Source of the DNA: Pseudomonas caricapapayae
Lineage (GTDB): Bacteria; Pseudomonadota; Gammaproteobacteria; Pseudomonadales; Pseudomonadaceae
Length of the DNA: 64,000 nucleotides
Direction of reading: 5' to 3'
Assembly: GCF_001400735.1 (NCBI RefSeq)
Contig: NZ_LJPW01000147.1
Location: 45,795-109,794 of the forward strand
In this document: positions 52,623 to 61,585 of the stretch, in pieces
Numbering within the stretch: position 1 is the stretch's first letter
How the letters are laid out: each line of letters begins with the position of its first letter
The notes under the pieces: model-generated
What the model saw: only the letters and a program-made list of their open reading frames with translations
The model's database searches: none
What the model was told of the DNA's origin: nothing
Translations under genes and position numbers: made by a program

Positions 52623-52657
52623 CGTGGGAGCGAACCGGGCGACGCTTCGCTCCCACG
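52623..52657. repeat. REP-type hairpin, 12-bp perfect stem
   Basis: CGTGGGAGCGAA (52623-52634) and TTCGCTCCCACG (52646-52657) form a perfect 12-base stem with an 11-base loop. This is a common Pseudomonas intergenic palindrome. It sits after the binding-protein gene inside the operon, where such hairpins usually protect the upstream message and raise binding-protein yield over the downstream enzymes. Confidence 0.8.
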
Positions 52658-52689
52658 CCCTCCGGGCAGAAGCGGGAATCTCAGACCGC

Positions 52690-53700
52690 TTACTTGCCGC
52701 CGCTGACCTGCTGATACAGCGCGTCGGCATTAGCGTCGGTGACAGGCACCCAGGGCAGGATGTAGTTCTTGTCAGTGCCGTCGCCCCACTTCACGTCCTT
52801 GGCGTAGCGCTCCCAGATCACCGACTGCGGCTTGTAATCTTTCCCGGCCAGGGTGCGAAGGGCGACATCGAGGGCACCCTGAGACTGGGCTTGAGCGTCT
52901 TGCAGGAAGGTGGTGATTTCATTTTTCTTGGCGGCCTGAATGGCATCAGGCATGCCGTCGATGGACGTGATCGGTACGTCAGCAGGCTTCAGATTGCGGG
53001 ATTTCAACGCCTGCAAGGCACCGAGCGCCATGTCGTCGTTCTGCGAAATGATTCCGGAGATACCACCGTTCTGATGGGCATTGAGCCAGTCCTCGGTCAG
53101 TGTCTGGGCTTCGGCACGCGACCAGTTGGCGGTCTTCTTCTCGATGATCTTGATGTCCGGGTGTTTGCCCAGAACTTCCAGCTCGCCCTTTTCCCGATCA
53201 ATCTGCGCCGATTGGCCAATCGGCCCCTGAATGATCACCACATTGCCTTTGCCCTTGAGCTTGTCGACCATCGCCTGTGCCTGCAGGCGGCCACCTTCGA
53301 CATCGTCGTTGCCGACATAAGGCACCTTGTTGCCGGCAACCCGAGTGTTGGAGGCGATCACCGGAATGTCGTTCTCCATTGCCCTTGCCACGGTGCCGAC
53401 GCCTGCCTTGGTGTCGATAGGCACAAAAATGATCGCATCGTAATGCTGGGTGATCATGGTTTCGATCTGGTTGTTCTGGGTCAGCGCGTCATAGTTGCCG
53501 TCGAATACAGTGATCTTCACGGTGCCGTCCTTGACCGCCGGATGCTCCTTGAGCTCACGCACCCAGTTCTGCATGAACTGCCCCTTGAGGCCATACACTG
53601 CAGCGCCAATCTTGTAGGTCTTGCCATCGGCGGCCAGGGCTATGCTGCTGGCGAGCAGGGAGAGCGCCGCGACCGCGGCCAGGGATGTACCGAATTTCAT
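52690..53700 (-). CDS. Sugar ABC transporter substrate-binding protein (RbsB/XylF family)
   Basis: A 336-residue periplasmic binding protein with a cleavable signal (MKFGTSLAAVAALSLLASSIALA) and the periplasmic-binding-protein type I fold for sugars (VPIDTKAG, PVIASNTRV, ISQNDDMALGALQAL). It captures a sugar or polyol for the adjacent permease/ATPase. By context the ligand is probably a C4 polyol such as erythritol or threitol. It is placed 52 bases after the permease stop. Confidence 0.9.
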   Translation of the reverse strand: MKFGTSLAAVAALSLLASSIALAADGKTYKIGAAVYGLKGQFMQNWVRELKEHPAVKDGTVKITVFDGNYDALTQNNQIETMITQHYDAIIFVPIDTKAGVGTVARAMENDIPVIASNTRVAGNKVPYVGNDDVEGGRLQAQAMVDKLKGKGNVVIIQGPIGQSAQIDREKGELEVLGKHPDIKIIEKKTANWSRAEAQTLTEDWLNAHQNGGISGIISQNDDMALGALQALKSRNLKPADVPITSIDGMPDAIQAAKKNEITTFLQDAQAQSQGALDVALRTLAGKDYKPQSVIWERYAKDVKWGDGTDKNYILPWVPVTDANADALYQQVSGGK

Positions 53701-53752
53701 GATGAGAACCTCGTTATTGTTGTAGTCAGTCGTTCATACAGAGGAAAAGCAA

Positions 53753-54733
53753 CTAGCGTTTTTTCTTGCGCCACACGTCAATCAGCACTGCAAACACGAT
53801 GATCAGGCCCTTGGCGACCTGTTGGTAATAGGAAGACACACCCAGCAGGTTGAGGCCGTTGTTGATCACACCGATCAGCAGTGCACCGAACAATGTGCCG
53901 ACGATACTGCCGGTGCCTCCGGACAGGCTCGTGCCACCAATGACCACAGCTGCGATGGCATCCAGCTCATAGGACATGCCGGCCTGGGGCAGGGCGGAAG
54001 TGGTTCTGGCAGACAACACCACCCCGGCCAGGCCCGCGAGCAACCCGGAAACCACGTACACCGAAAACATGATCTTGCGCACGCCGATCCCGGAGGTACG
54101 TGCGCTTTTTTCATTGCCGCCGACGGCGTACACATAACGCCCGTAAGTGGTGTAGCGCAGCACCATCCAGAAAATCAGTGCGACCACGGCGAAGATGATG
54201 ATGGGCACACCAATCGGGCCGACCCGGCCGATGCCCAGCGCCAGATACTCTTCGGGCAGGTCCGTTACCGGACTGCCATCATTGAGAATGAAGGTCATGC
54301 CACGGGCGATACTGAGCATGCCCAGAGTGGCCACAAATGGCGGAATTGAGAGGTTGGCAACCATGAAGCCATTGACGACACCGAGCATCGCTCCGGCAAA
54401 CATCCCTGCACTGACCGCAGCCAGCAGGCCGTAACCCTGCGTCGCCACCAGAGCGCTGCACAATCCGGCAAACGCCAGAATAGAGCCAACGGACAGGTCG
54501 ATACCTTTGGTCAGGATCACGTAGGTCATGCCGACCGCGAGAATGCCGTTGATCGAGGTCTGGCGAAGGATGTCCATCCAGTTGCGCCAGGTCATGAAGT
54601 ATTCGCTGGCAAAAGCCATTACCAGACACAGCAGAATGAACACCAGCGGCAGGCCGAAGCGATCGAGGGACAGGCGCAGACGGCTGCGTGGTGCTGCGGT
54701 GGTGGCGGGAGCAATAGCGGTTTTGGCATTCAT
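53753..54733 (-). CDS. Sugar ABC transporter permease (RbsC family)
   Basis: A 326-residue inner-membrane permease with eight to ten hydrophobic segments and the RbsC-type loop GGNEKSARTSGI, followed by the conserved DAIAAVVIGGTSLSGG region. It forms a homodimeric channel for the sugar importer. The start ATG overlaps the stop of the ATPase gene by 4 bases. Confidence 0.92.
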   Translation of the reverse strand: MNAKTAIAPATTAAPRSRLRLSLDRFGLPLVFILLCLVMAFASEYFMTWRNWMDILRQTSINGILAVGMTYVILTKGIDLSVGSILAFAGLCSALVATQGYGLLAAVSAGMFAGAMLGVVNGFMVANLSIPPFVATLGMLSIARGMTFILNDGSPVTDLPEEYLALGIGRVGPIGVPIIIFAVVALIFWMVLRYTTYGRYVYAVGGNEKSARTSGIGVRKIMFSVYVVSGLLAGLAGVVLSARTTSALPQAGMSYELDAIAAVVIGGTSLSGGTGSIVGTLFGALLIGVINNGLNLLGVSSYYQQVAKGLIIVFAVLIDVWRKKKR

Positions 54734-56217
54734 GAGGCAAGACTCAGCAGGACTTCCTGGGAAAGATCGGCATCGCTGCTGATGGTCACCAGCCTGCCAC
54801 CCTTGAACACGGCAATTCTGTCACTGAGGCGCAACAGTTCCGGCGCCTCCGACGAGACCACGATGGCGGCACCGCCAGCGCGCACGAACTGATCCAGCAG
54901 GTGATAGATTTCCTGCTTGGCCCCCTCGTCAATGCCTCGAGTCGGCTCATCGCAGAGCAGGCAGACCGGGTCGGTTGACAGGCATTTGGCGAGCACCACT
55001 TTCTGCTGGTTGCCGCCGCTCATCGACGAGACAGGCAGATCCAGCGACGCCGTCTTGATCTGCAGGCGCCTGACCATCTCTTCGGCCAGGCTGTGCTCCC
55101 TGCGGGCATCGATCAGCGACCAGCTCGACAACTGCCGGTAAGCCGACAGGGCGATGTTGGAAAGGATGCTGCCAGTGAGCACCAGGCCGCTGTCCTTGCG
55201 GTCTTCGGTGACCAGTGAAACGCCGGCGCGAATGGTCGCCTTGGGCAGGCCGACCGGCATGGGCCTGCCTTGCAGGGTGACGCTGCCGGAGTCAGGCGTG
55301 GTCAGGCCATACAGGCAGTTGAGGAACTCACTGCGGCCTGATCCCATCAGGCCATAAATGCCGAGAATTTCGCCATGACGCACCTGCAGGCTGATGTCTT
55401 CGAACTCGCCGTTACGGCTCAGGTTGTCGACCGCCAGGCAACACTCGGCAGCGCATTCACGACCGACCTTGTGATCGATGCGCTGCAACTCCTGACCGAC
55501 GATTCCGCGCACCAGATGTGCCCGGTCGATATCAGCCATGCGTCCGCTTTCGACAAAGGCACCGTCACGAAAGATGCTGTAGTCGTCGGCAATCTGCGCC
55601 AGCTCGCTGAGGCGGTGGGATACATAGATAATGCCGGCACCTCGGGCAGCCAGTCGGCGAATGGCCTTGAACAGGGTTTGCGCCTCACGCTCACCAATGG
55701 CCGAGGTGGGCTCATCCATGATCATCACTTCGCAGTCATGACTGAACGCCTTGGCAATTTCCACCAGTTGTATCTGCGCAACACTCAGCAAGTGCATGGG
55801 GCTGGTGGCGTCGACATCGAACTCGAGTTCTTCCAGCAGTTCGCGGGTACGTCGATTCAGCTCTTTGCTGTCGACGATGCAGCCGGCACGGCGCGGTTCG
55901 CGGCCCAGCCAGATGTTCTCGGCAACAGTCATGAAGGGGATGGGCTCCAGCTCCTGGGTAATCATTGCGATTCCAGCTGCAAGGGCGTCGCCAGGACGGC
56001 TGAACTGCACAGGCTGGTCATTGAGGAGGATGGTGCCGCCATCACGCTGGGTGATGCCCATCAAAATACTCAGGAACGTGGACTTGCCTGCGCCATTGCC
56101 ACCACACAGGGCATGCACGCTCCCTGCTCGCAATGAGAGGCGCCCGTCACGCAAGGCGGGGATACCGGCATAGGCCTTGGTAACGTTTTCAGCCTGGAGC
56201 AGTAATGGCGTAGCCAT
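54730..56217 (-). CDS. Sugar ABC transporter ATP-binding protein (RbsA family)
   Basis: A 495-residue protein with two ABC domains in tandem. The first has Walker A GGNGAGKST (about 37-45) and Walker B VMIMDEPTSA. The second begins around residue 260, with a degenerate Walker A (YGLMGSGRSE) and an intact MSGGNQQKV signature, the usual asymmetry of RbsA/XylG/AraG. It is the first gene of the leftward operon. I use ATG 56217, with GAGGACA upstream; the frame opens 20 codons earlier. Confidence 0.92.
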   Translation of the reverse strand: MATPLLLQAENVTKAYAGIPALRDGRLSLRAGSVHALCGGNGAGKSTFLSILMGITQRDGGTILLNDQPVQFSRPGDALAAGIAMITQELEPIPFMTVAENIWLGREPRRAGCIVDSKELNRRTRELLEELEFDVDATSPMHLLSVAQIQLVEIAKAFSHDCEVMIMDEPTSAIGEREAQTLFKAIRRLAARGAGIIYVSHRLSELAQIADDYSIFRDGAFVESGRMADIDRAHLVRGIVGQELQRIDHKVGRECAAECCLAVDNLSRNGEFEDISLQVRHGEILGIYGLMGSGRSEFLNCLYGLTTPDSGSVTLQGRPMPVGLPKATIRAGVSLVTEDRKDSGLVLTGSILSNIALSAYRQLSSWSLIDARREHSLAEEMVRRLQIKTASLDLPVSSMSGGNQQKVVLAKCLSTDPVCLLCDEPTRGIDEGAKQEIYHLLDQFVRAGGAAIVVSSEAPELLRLSDRIAVFKGGRLVTISSDADLSQEVLLSLAS

Positions 56218-56497
56218 TGGCGTGTCCTCGTGCTGTGAATTCTTATTAGGTGCACTGATGAGTCGATCAGTGAGCATATGTGTATCAAATGAAATTCTGA
56301 TCAGTCAATCTCTTTCCTGTAAAAGTTTTAAGACGCTTGATTCTGGCCACTCTTGCCTCGTTAAAGCGTATTCGCTGAGCAATCATTCAAAAACAAGCTT
56401 GACACTGCGCCGCTAATGCCCGAGAAATGATTGGTCGGAATTTCAATGAATGAACATTTGATCAGACAATAAGACCTCGGCAGCGGAGCCTGATGCC
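56218..56497. promoter_or_regulatory. Divergent control region of the tetritol locus
   Basis: 280 bases between the ABC operon and rpiB. Candidate operator sites are TGAACATTTGATCA (56451-56464, a palindrome with one mismatch), the perfect CTGATCAG (56297-56304), and a related GATCAGTGAGCA at about 56265-56276. Repeated TGATCA-like halves on both sides fit a tetrameric SorC-type repressor that loops the region. No -10/-35 hexamers are called. Confidence 0.4.
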
Positions 56498-56959
56498 ATG
56501 AACACACCTTTCGCGGTGGCTATCGGATGTGATGAAGCGGGTTATGAACTCAAGGAATTGTTGAAACGCCATATCGAGACGCTGGGCTACCCGGTGACCG
56601 ATTTCGGCACGCACTCCACTGCGCCGGTGCTTTATCCGGACATTGCTCTGGCAGTCGCTACGGCGATCAACGCCGGCGAGCAGCGGCTTGGTGTGCTTGT
56701 CTGTGGCACTGGAATAGGCATGGCAATCTCGGCCAACAAGGTCCTGGGTATCCGTGCTGCGCAAGCCCATGACACCTATTCGGCAGAGCGGGCGCGCAAA
56801 AGCAACGATGCGCAAATTCTTTCCATCGGTGCACGGGTGATCGGCACCGAACTCGCGAAAAGCATCGTCAAATCCTTTCTGGAGTCGGAGTTCGAGGCTG
56901 CCCGCTCCGGGGCCAAGGTCGAGCGCATAAACGCGATAGAGCGCGACGGGCATCAATAG
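56498..56959 (+). CDS. RpiB/LacAB-family sugar-phosphate isomerase (erythrulose-4-P isomerase-like)
   Basis: A 153-residue RpiB-fold isomerase with GCDEAGYELK at the N-terminus, DFGTHS, the active-site Cys and anion hole in VCGTGIGMAISANK, and the His in AAQAHDTYSA. Enzymes of this group interconvert aldose and ketose 5- or 4-phosphates. The context (polyol dehydrogenases and a DhaKL kinase) points to D-erythrulose 4-phosphate to D-erythrose 4-phosphate, feeding the pentose phosphate pathway, as for DerI/EryI. Ribose 5-phosphate activity is the alternative. Confidence 0.88.
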   Translation: MNTPFAVAIGCDEAGYELKELLKRHIETLGYPVTDFGTHSTAPVLYPDIALAVATAINAGEQRLGVLVCGTGIGMAISANKVLGIRAAQAHDTYSAERARKSNDAQILSIGARVIGTELAKSIVKSFLESEFEAARSGAKVERINAIERDGHQ

Positions 56960-57026
56960 TGAGTGGACGGCACCGGGCGGGAGTAGGGAGAATGCGCCTT
57001 TGACGCCGAAACGGAAGCCCGTCCAC

Positions 57027-58007
57027 ATGAGTGACAGTACCCAGCGCATGGCCAGCGACATCGACCTGATGACTGAAGTCGCAATGCTGTATTACCTCGA
57101 GAACGTCACTCAGGAAGCCATTGCCAAACGTTTTGACCTGTCGCGCGCAAAAGTCAGCCGACTGCTCAAACGCGCACGCGATGAGGGCATTGTCGAAGTA
57201 CGGGTGTTACAGCACCCGGCGATGAACAACGAGCTGGAACTGGCGCTGGTAGAGCGCTTCCAGCTGGACCGAGCGTTGATTGCAGTCGACCACAGCGATC
57301 CCGATACCCAGCGCTCGGCAGTCGCCAGCCTGGTCGCCAATTATCTGAACAAAACCCTGGGCGACGGCATGATCGTCGCGGTCGGCATGGGCAGAAACGT
57401 TGGCGCAGTGGCAGATAACGTGTTCCTGCCGGTGACGCGCAACTGCACATTTGTCTGCGCCATCGGCGGTTCGCTCAAGGCCGGCGAATACATGAACCCC
57501 GATCACATTTGCCGTCGTCTGGCGCTGCGCTTCGGCGGCGAAAGCGAAAGCCTTTACGCGCCGGCTCTGGTAGCCAACCCCGAGCTGCGCAGTATCCTGA
57601 TCAGCAACGACACCGTGCGCTCGACGCTGGACCGCGCCCGCCGCGCCGACATGGCACTGATCGGCATTGGTGACATGAGCGAAAACAGCAACATGGTGCG
57701 TATGGGCTGGTTTTCCCCGCAGGAAATTGCCCAGGCCAGGCTGTCCGGCACGGTGGGGGACATGATGGGCTATGATTTCATCGATATTCACGGCCAGCCC
57801 GCAGTCAATGCCATTCAGGGCAGGGTCATCGGTCTGACCGTGCATGAGCTGTTTCGCATCCCGGATGTAGTGGCCATCGCCAGCGAAAACACCAAGGCAG
57901 CCGCGACACTGGGGGCCTTGCGCTCCGGGGTGATCAACACGCTGGCGACCACCGTCACCAACGCCCACACCATCCTTGCGCTGGATGATGCGACACGCAA
58001 AAACTGA
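57027..58007 (+). CDS. SorC/DeoR-type sugar-binding transcriptional regulator
   Basis: A 326-residue regulator with an N-terminal sigma-like HTH (VTQEAIAKRFDLSRAKVSRLLKRA) and a C-terminal sugar-phosphate-binding domain of the SorC/CggR type, with the phosphate loop near GMGRNVGAVADN. It probably represses the two divergent tetritol operons until a phosphorylated intermediate binds. I prefer ATG 57027 to the TTG at 57000. It lies 67 bases after rpiB. Confidence 0.87.
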   Translation: MSDSTQRMASDIDLMTEVAMLYYLENVTQEAIAKRFDLSRAKVSRLLKRARDEGIVEVRVLQHPAMNNELELALVERFQLDRALIAVDHSDPDTQRSAVASLVANYLNKTLGDGMIVAVGMGRNVGAVADNVFLPVTRNCTFVCAIGGSLKAGEYMNPDHICRRLALRFGGESESLYAPALVANPELRSILISNDTVRSTLDRARRADMALIGIGDMSENSNMVRMGWFSPQEIAQARLSGTVGDMMGYDFIDIHGQPAVNAIQGRVIGLTVHELFRIPDVVAIASENTKAAATLGALRSGVINTLATTVTNAHTILALDDATRKN

Positions 58008-58068
58008 TAGCGGTTTTTTGAAACATTTGCGGCGCAAGATCGAATAACAAGAAAGGACAAGGACGATG

Positions 58069-60441
58069 ATGCTGAAAGCGACAGGTATCGTGATCGCGAT
58101 ACTGAGTTTTATTCTGCTGTTCATGGGGGCGCAACTGGTCGCCGCCGGGGGGTCTCCAGCCTACTCGGTGATTGCCCTGGGCTTGCTGGCCACGGCCACT
58201 CTGGTATTCCTGAAGAAGAAGTCGGCGCTGACCCTGTATGCATTGATCATGTGGGGGATTCTGATCTGGATCGTCTACGAAGTCGGCTTTGACAAATGGC
58301 AGTGGATACCCCGCGGCGATCTTTTTGCACTGATCGGTCTTTGGCTGGCGCTGCCCTGGGTGGTGCGGCCGCTCTATCAGGCTCGTTCGACTAGCGATAA
58401 CCGTCGTTTTCACCCCTTTCTCGGCAGTACGCTGGGTGTGATGCTGTTGATTGTGGTCGCACTGATGTTCCATGACCCGTACCCGCTTCAAGGGCAGATC
58501 AGCAACGCAGTGACCACCCGCAGCGCCGACTCGGCAGGCAATGACTGGGCGGCATATGGCGGGACCCAGGCAGGTCAGCGCTTTTCCCGTCTCGATCAGA
58601 TCACCCCGAAAAACGTCGGCACGCTGTCGGTTGCCTGGGAATACCATACCGGCGACCTGCGGGATGCAGGCAAGGATGCCGGCGAGTACACCTTTGAAGC
58701 CACGCCTCTGAAGATCAACGATCGGGTGTATGTGTGTACACCTCATAACGAAGTGCATGCGCTGAATCCGCAGAGCGGAGAACTGGCCTGGAAATACACG
58801 CCCGAGAAAAAACGTTCTTACCTTCAGCAGCATCAGACCTGCCGGGGTGTCAGCTATTATTCCGCCATATCCGGTGCGACGGGCAAGACGCAGCAGCCCG
58901 TCCAATGCGCAAAACGCATCATCACCGCCACGGCAGATGCCAGGCTGGTCGCGCTTGATGCAGACACTGGCAACCTGTGCAGTGATTTTGGCACTGGCGG
59001 TGTGATCGACTTGAGCATCAACATGGGCAAGATTCGCCCTCATGCGCTGATGCAGACCTCTGCGCCGCTCATTGCGGGCGACTTGATCGTTATTGGCAGT
59101 TCTGTAATGGATAACGGTTATAGCGCTGGCAATCCGTCCGGCGTCATTCGCGCCTTCAACGTCATGACCGGCGAGCTGGTATGGAACTTCGACCCGCAAA
59201 ACCCGGACAGCACCCAGCCAGTAGCGGCTGACCGGAACTATCCGCAGGACACACCGGTTGCCTGGGCAACCCTCAGCGCCGATGTTGAAAACGGTTTGGT
59301 GTACGTTCCTTTCGGCAACGCATCGCCTGACGAAACCGGCACCCGGCGAGACCCTGGCAGCAACACCGAGAAATTTCGTGATGCACTGGTGGCGCTGGAC
59401 TTGAAGACCGGTGCGCTGCGCTGGAAATTCCAGTCGTCGAACAACGACTTGTGGGATCGCGACAACCCCTCACAGCCTTCGCTGCTGACCTTGGGAAAAG
59501 AGGGCAGCAAGCAGCCTGCGCTGCTGCTGCCGACCAAAGTAGGCAACATCTTTGTGCTCAACCGCCTGACGGGCGAGCCGATAGTGCCTGTCGATCAGGT
59601 CAGTGTGCACACCGAAGGCGGCATTGCGGGCGAGCGCTTTGCTGCGACCCAGCCGGTCTCAAGGGTTAACTTCATCCCGCCGGCGCTGACGGAGAAATCC
59701 ATGTGGGGCGTCACGCCCTTTGACCAGATGGCCTGCCGGATCACCTACAACAGACTTCGTTATGACGGCAACCCCTGGACACCGGCCACAGAGACCGGCT
59801 CGCTGATCTACCCCGGCAACATCGGTGTATTCAACTGGGGCTCGGTGGCCGTTGATCCTGACCGTCAACTACTCATTGCGGCACCCGTGCGCCTTGCCTA
59901 CATCTACAACCTGATCAAGCGGCCCGAGCAGGCAGAAGAAAAACGCCTGTTCACCGAGGAAGGCAAACCGTACTGGAACGAGAATTTCGCCGGTGACTAC
60001 GCCATCCGTATTTCAAGATTCGCCTCCAGCCTTGGCATTCCCTGTACTGCACCACCGTGGGGGACCCTGGCCGGGGTCGATCTGGCCACCGGTAAAACCG
60101 TTTGGACTCGACGAGTGGGCACGACCAAAAACCTCAAGACCAACTTCATGCAGGCACGTTTCCCGGTCGGTTTTCCGATGGGCATGGTAGCCCACGGTGG
60201 CCCGCTGGTCACAGCAGGCGGGCTGGCATTTCAGGGGGCGACGGCGGATAACTTCTTTCGCGCTTACGACGTCAACAGCGGGGAAGTGCTCTGGGAGCAT
60301 GAATTGCCGGCAGGTGGGCAGGCGACGCCTTCGACCTATACCGGCAACGACGGCAAACAGTACGTGATCATTGCGGCCGGCGGTCACGGATCACTCGGGA
60401 CCACGCTGGGCGACAGCGTAATTGCGTTCCGGCTTGACTGA
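58069..60441 (+). CDS. Membrane-bound PQQ-dependent dehydrogenase (glucose/quinate/shikimate family)
   Basis: A 790-residue quinoprotein. The first about 115 residues hold four to five membrane helices that anchor it and reduce ubiquinone. The periplasmic eight-bladed propeller follows, with GTQAGQRFSRLDQI at its start, the WEYHTGD repeat and the putative catalytic Asp in NNDLWDRDNP. Members oxidise glucose, quinate, shikimate or polyols at the outer face of the inner membrane. Its place directly after the regulator suggests a polyol substrate, but glucose or quinate is equally possible from sequence alone. An intrinsic terminator follows. Confidence 0.88.
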   Translation: MLKATGIVIAILSFILLFMGAQLVAAGGSPAYSVIALGLLATATLVFLKKKSALTLYALIMWGILIWIVYEVGFDKWQWIPRGDLFALIGLWLALPWVVRPLYQARSTSDNRRFHPFLGSTLGVMLLIVVALMFHDPYPLQGQISNAVTTRSADSAGNDWAAYGGTQAGQRFSRLDQITPKNVGTLSVAWEYHTGDLRDAGKDAGEYTFEATPLKINDRVYVCTPHNEVHALNPQSGELAWKYTPEKKRSYLQQHQTCRGVSYYSAISGATGKTQQPVQCAKRIITATADARLVALDADTGNLCSDFGTGGVIDLSINMGKIRPHALMQTSAPLIAGDLIVIGSSVMDNGYSAGNPSGVIRAFNVMTGELVWNFDPQNPDSTQPVAADRNYPQDTPVAWATLSADVENGLVYVPFGNASPDETGTRRDPGSNTEKFRDALVALDLKTGALRWKFQSSNNDLWDRDNPSQPSLLTLGKEGSKQPALLLPTKVGNIFVLNRLTGEPIVPVDQVSVHTEGGIAGERFAATQPVSRVNFIPPALTEKSMWGVTPFDQMACRITYNRLRYDGNPWTPATETGSLIYPGNIGVFNWGSVAVDPDRQLLIAAPVRLAYIYNLIKRPEQAEEKRLFTEEGKPYWNENFAGDYAIRISRFASSLGIPCTAPPWGTLAGVDLATGKTVWTRRVGTTKNLKTNFMQARFPVGFPMGMVAHGGPLVTAGGLAFQGATADNFFRAYDVNSGEVLWEHELPAGGQATPSTYTGNDGKQYVIIAAGGHGSLGTTLGDSVIAFRLD

Positions 60442-60456
60442 GAGCGGGCAAGGGAA

Positions 60457-60478
60457 GGGCCGGTAACGGCCCTTTTTT
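60457..60478 (+). terminator. Rho-independent terminator after PQQ dehydrogenase gene
   Basis: GGGCCG (60457-60462), loop GTAA, CGGCCC (60467-60472), then six T. It lies 15 bases after the stop codon and closes the rightward rpiB-regulator-dehydrogenase unit. Confidence 0.9.
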
Positions 60479-60510
60479 CTGCGCGCATGGAACATGCCTT
60501 TACCGGGTGC

Positions 60511-61284
60511 TCAACCGCCAGCCATCCAGCGAGCCAGACCGTGTCGACCGCTGACACCCAGTTTGGCAGTGGCACGCTTGAGGTAGGTCTCCACCGAACT
60601 GTTCTTTACCTTCAAGCGCTGCGCCATTTCGGCCACGGTTCCGCCGGTCAGCAAACCCAGACAAACCTCCTGCTCGCGTGCGGACAGCGTGACCGAATCC
60701 TGCGCCAGCCTGCCGCTGAATGCCTGATCCAGTGAACCGGGTTCTGGCTCGACACGGGCATTGCGATCACCTGCCTGGGCGAGGATTTGCGCGTGATGTT
60801 CCACCAGCGGCAGCAGCGTGTCGGAAAGACTCTTGAGCAATGACAGTTCGCTCAGCGAGAACGCCCGCAAGGTGGCCGACCGATAGAAGCAGATGATCCG
60901 TCGACGGTCACCGCTGCTGGAAACAAGATTGCACTGGTGAGTGTTGTGCTGCGGGTGTTGCGCACCAAGCGGATTCTTCAACTGGACCAGCAATGGGTCC
61001 TGCATATGCAGAATGCTTGACAGCAGAGGATGGCCGGTTGCCTCGATGTTCGGAGTGTCCTGCTGCAGACCGGCACTGCCGAGCAGATGGATGCGGCTGA
61101 TGCTGCTCTCACGTACGTCCAGCGTCCATTCACTGAGGTCAACCCCGTGAATAGGCACCAGCGAATCGACCAGTTGCAGCATCTGCCCGGCAAACGTTGT
61201 GTCGCCGGTACTGGAAACCAACTGAGCCAGTTGCAGATAGAAGCGTGGATCGTCGCTGTATTCGAAATGTTGCGCCGTGTTCAT
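60511..61284 (-). CDS. syfR: LuxR-type regulator of syringafactin synthesis (SyfR-like)
   Basis: A 257-residue protein with a C-terminal LuxR/GerE HTH (LSAREQEVCLGLLTGGTVAEM, then LKVKNSSVETYLKRATAKL) and an N-terminal sensing region with no autoinducer-binding signature that I can see. It is divergent from a lipopeptide NRPS gene, exactly the position of syfR, the activator of syfA/syfB in P. syringae. Start ATG 61284 with AGGAAAG upstream; the longer open frame runs into the promoter region. Confidence 0.8.
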   Translation of the reverse strand: MNTAQHFEYSDDPRFYLQLAQLVSSTGDTTFAGQMLQLVDSLVPIHGVDLSEWTLDVRESSISRIHLLGSAGLQQDTPNIEATGHPLLSSILHMQDPLLVQLKNPLGAQHPQHNTHQCNLVSSSGDRRRIICFYRSATLRAFSLSELSLLKSLSDTLLPLVEHHAQILAQAGDRNARVEPEPGSLDQAFSGRLAQDSVTLSAREQEVCLGLLTGGTVAEMAQRLKVKNSSVETYLKRATAKLGVSGRHGLARWMAGG

Positions 61285-61585
61285 CTTGAGCTTTCCTGAT
61301 TCCGACCGCGCAGTAACAGGCCATGGCCAATTGCTGCGCGGCAACTTCTGATTGCAATAACGTATAAGCCTGATGATGGCACTGGGTCTTTTGGTATTCA
61401 GCCTAAGCTTTTGCTTCGCGTCTGTAGCGGAAAACAGGGACAGATTTTCAACCCGCCGCACATGCGTTTGCCATGAGGTGTGGCTATAAGCCAGCCGCCG
61501 GGTCCTGTCCGGGTTTAAGGGGCCATACATCGTCCGGTCGGCAGTGCTTAATCCGCGGCCTACCTGCCAAGAAGGATCTTGAGCC
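61285..61585. promoter_or_regulatory. Divergent promoter region syfR-syfA
   Basis: About 300 bases containing both promoters and presumably the LuxR-type regulator's binding site. I see no strong lux-box palindrome or small gene. The ribosome site for syfA is AAGGAT, about 9 bases before its ATG. Confidence 0.5.

Noticed and set aside
52624..53802. 392-codon open frame on the plus strand
   Set aside because: Antisense to the sugar-binding protein gene; begins inside the REP hairpin and has no family match.
57955..59199. 414-codon open frame on the minus strand
   Set aside because: Antisense to the PQQ dehydrogenase gene, without ribosome site or recognisable domain.
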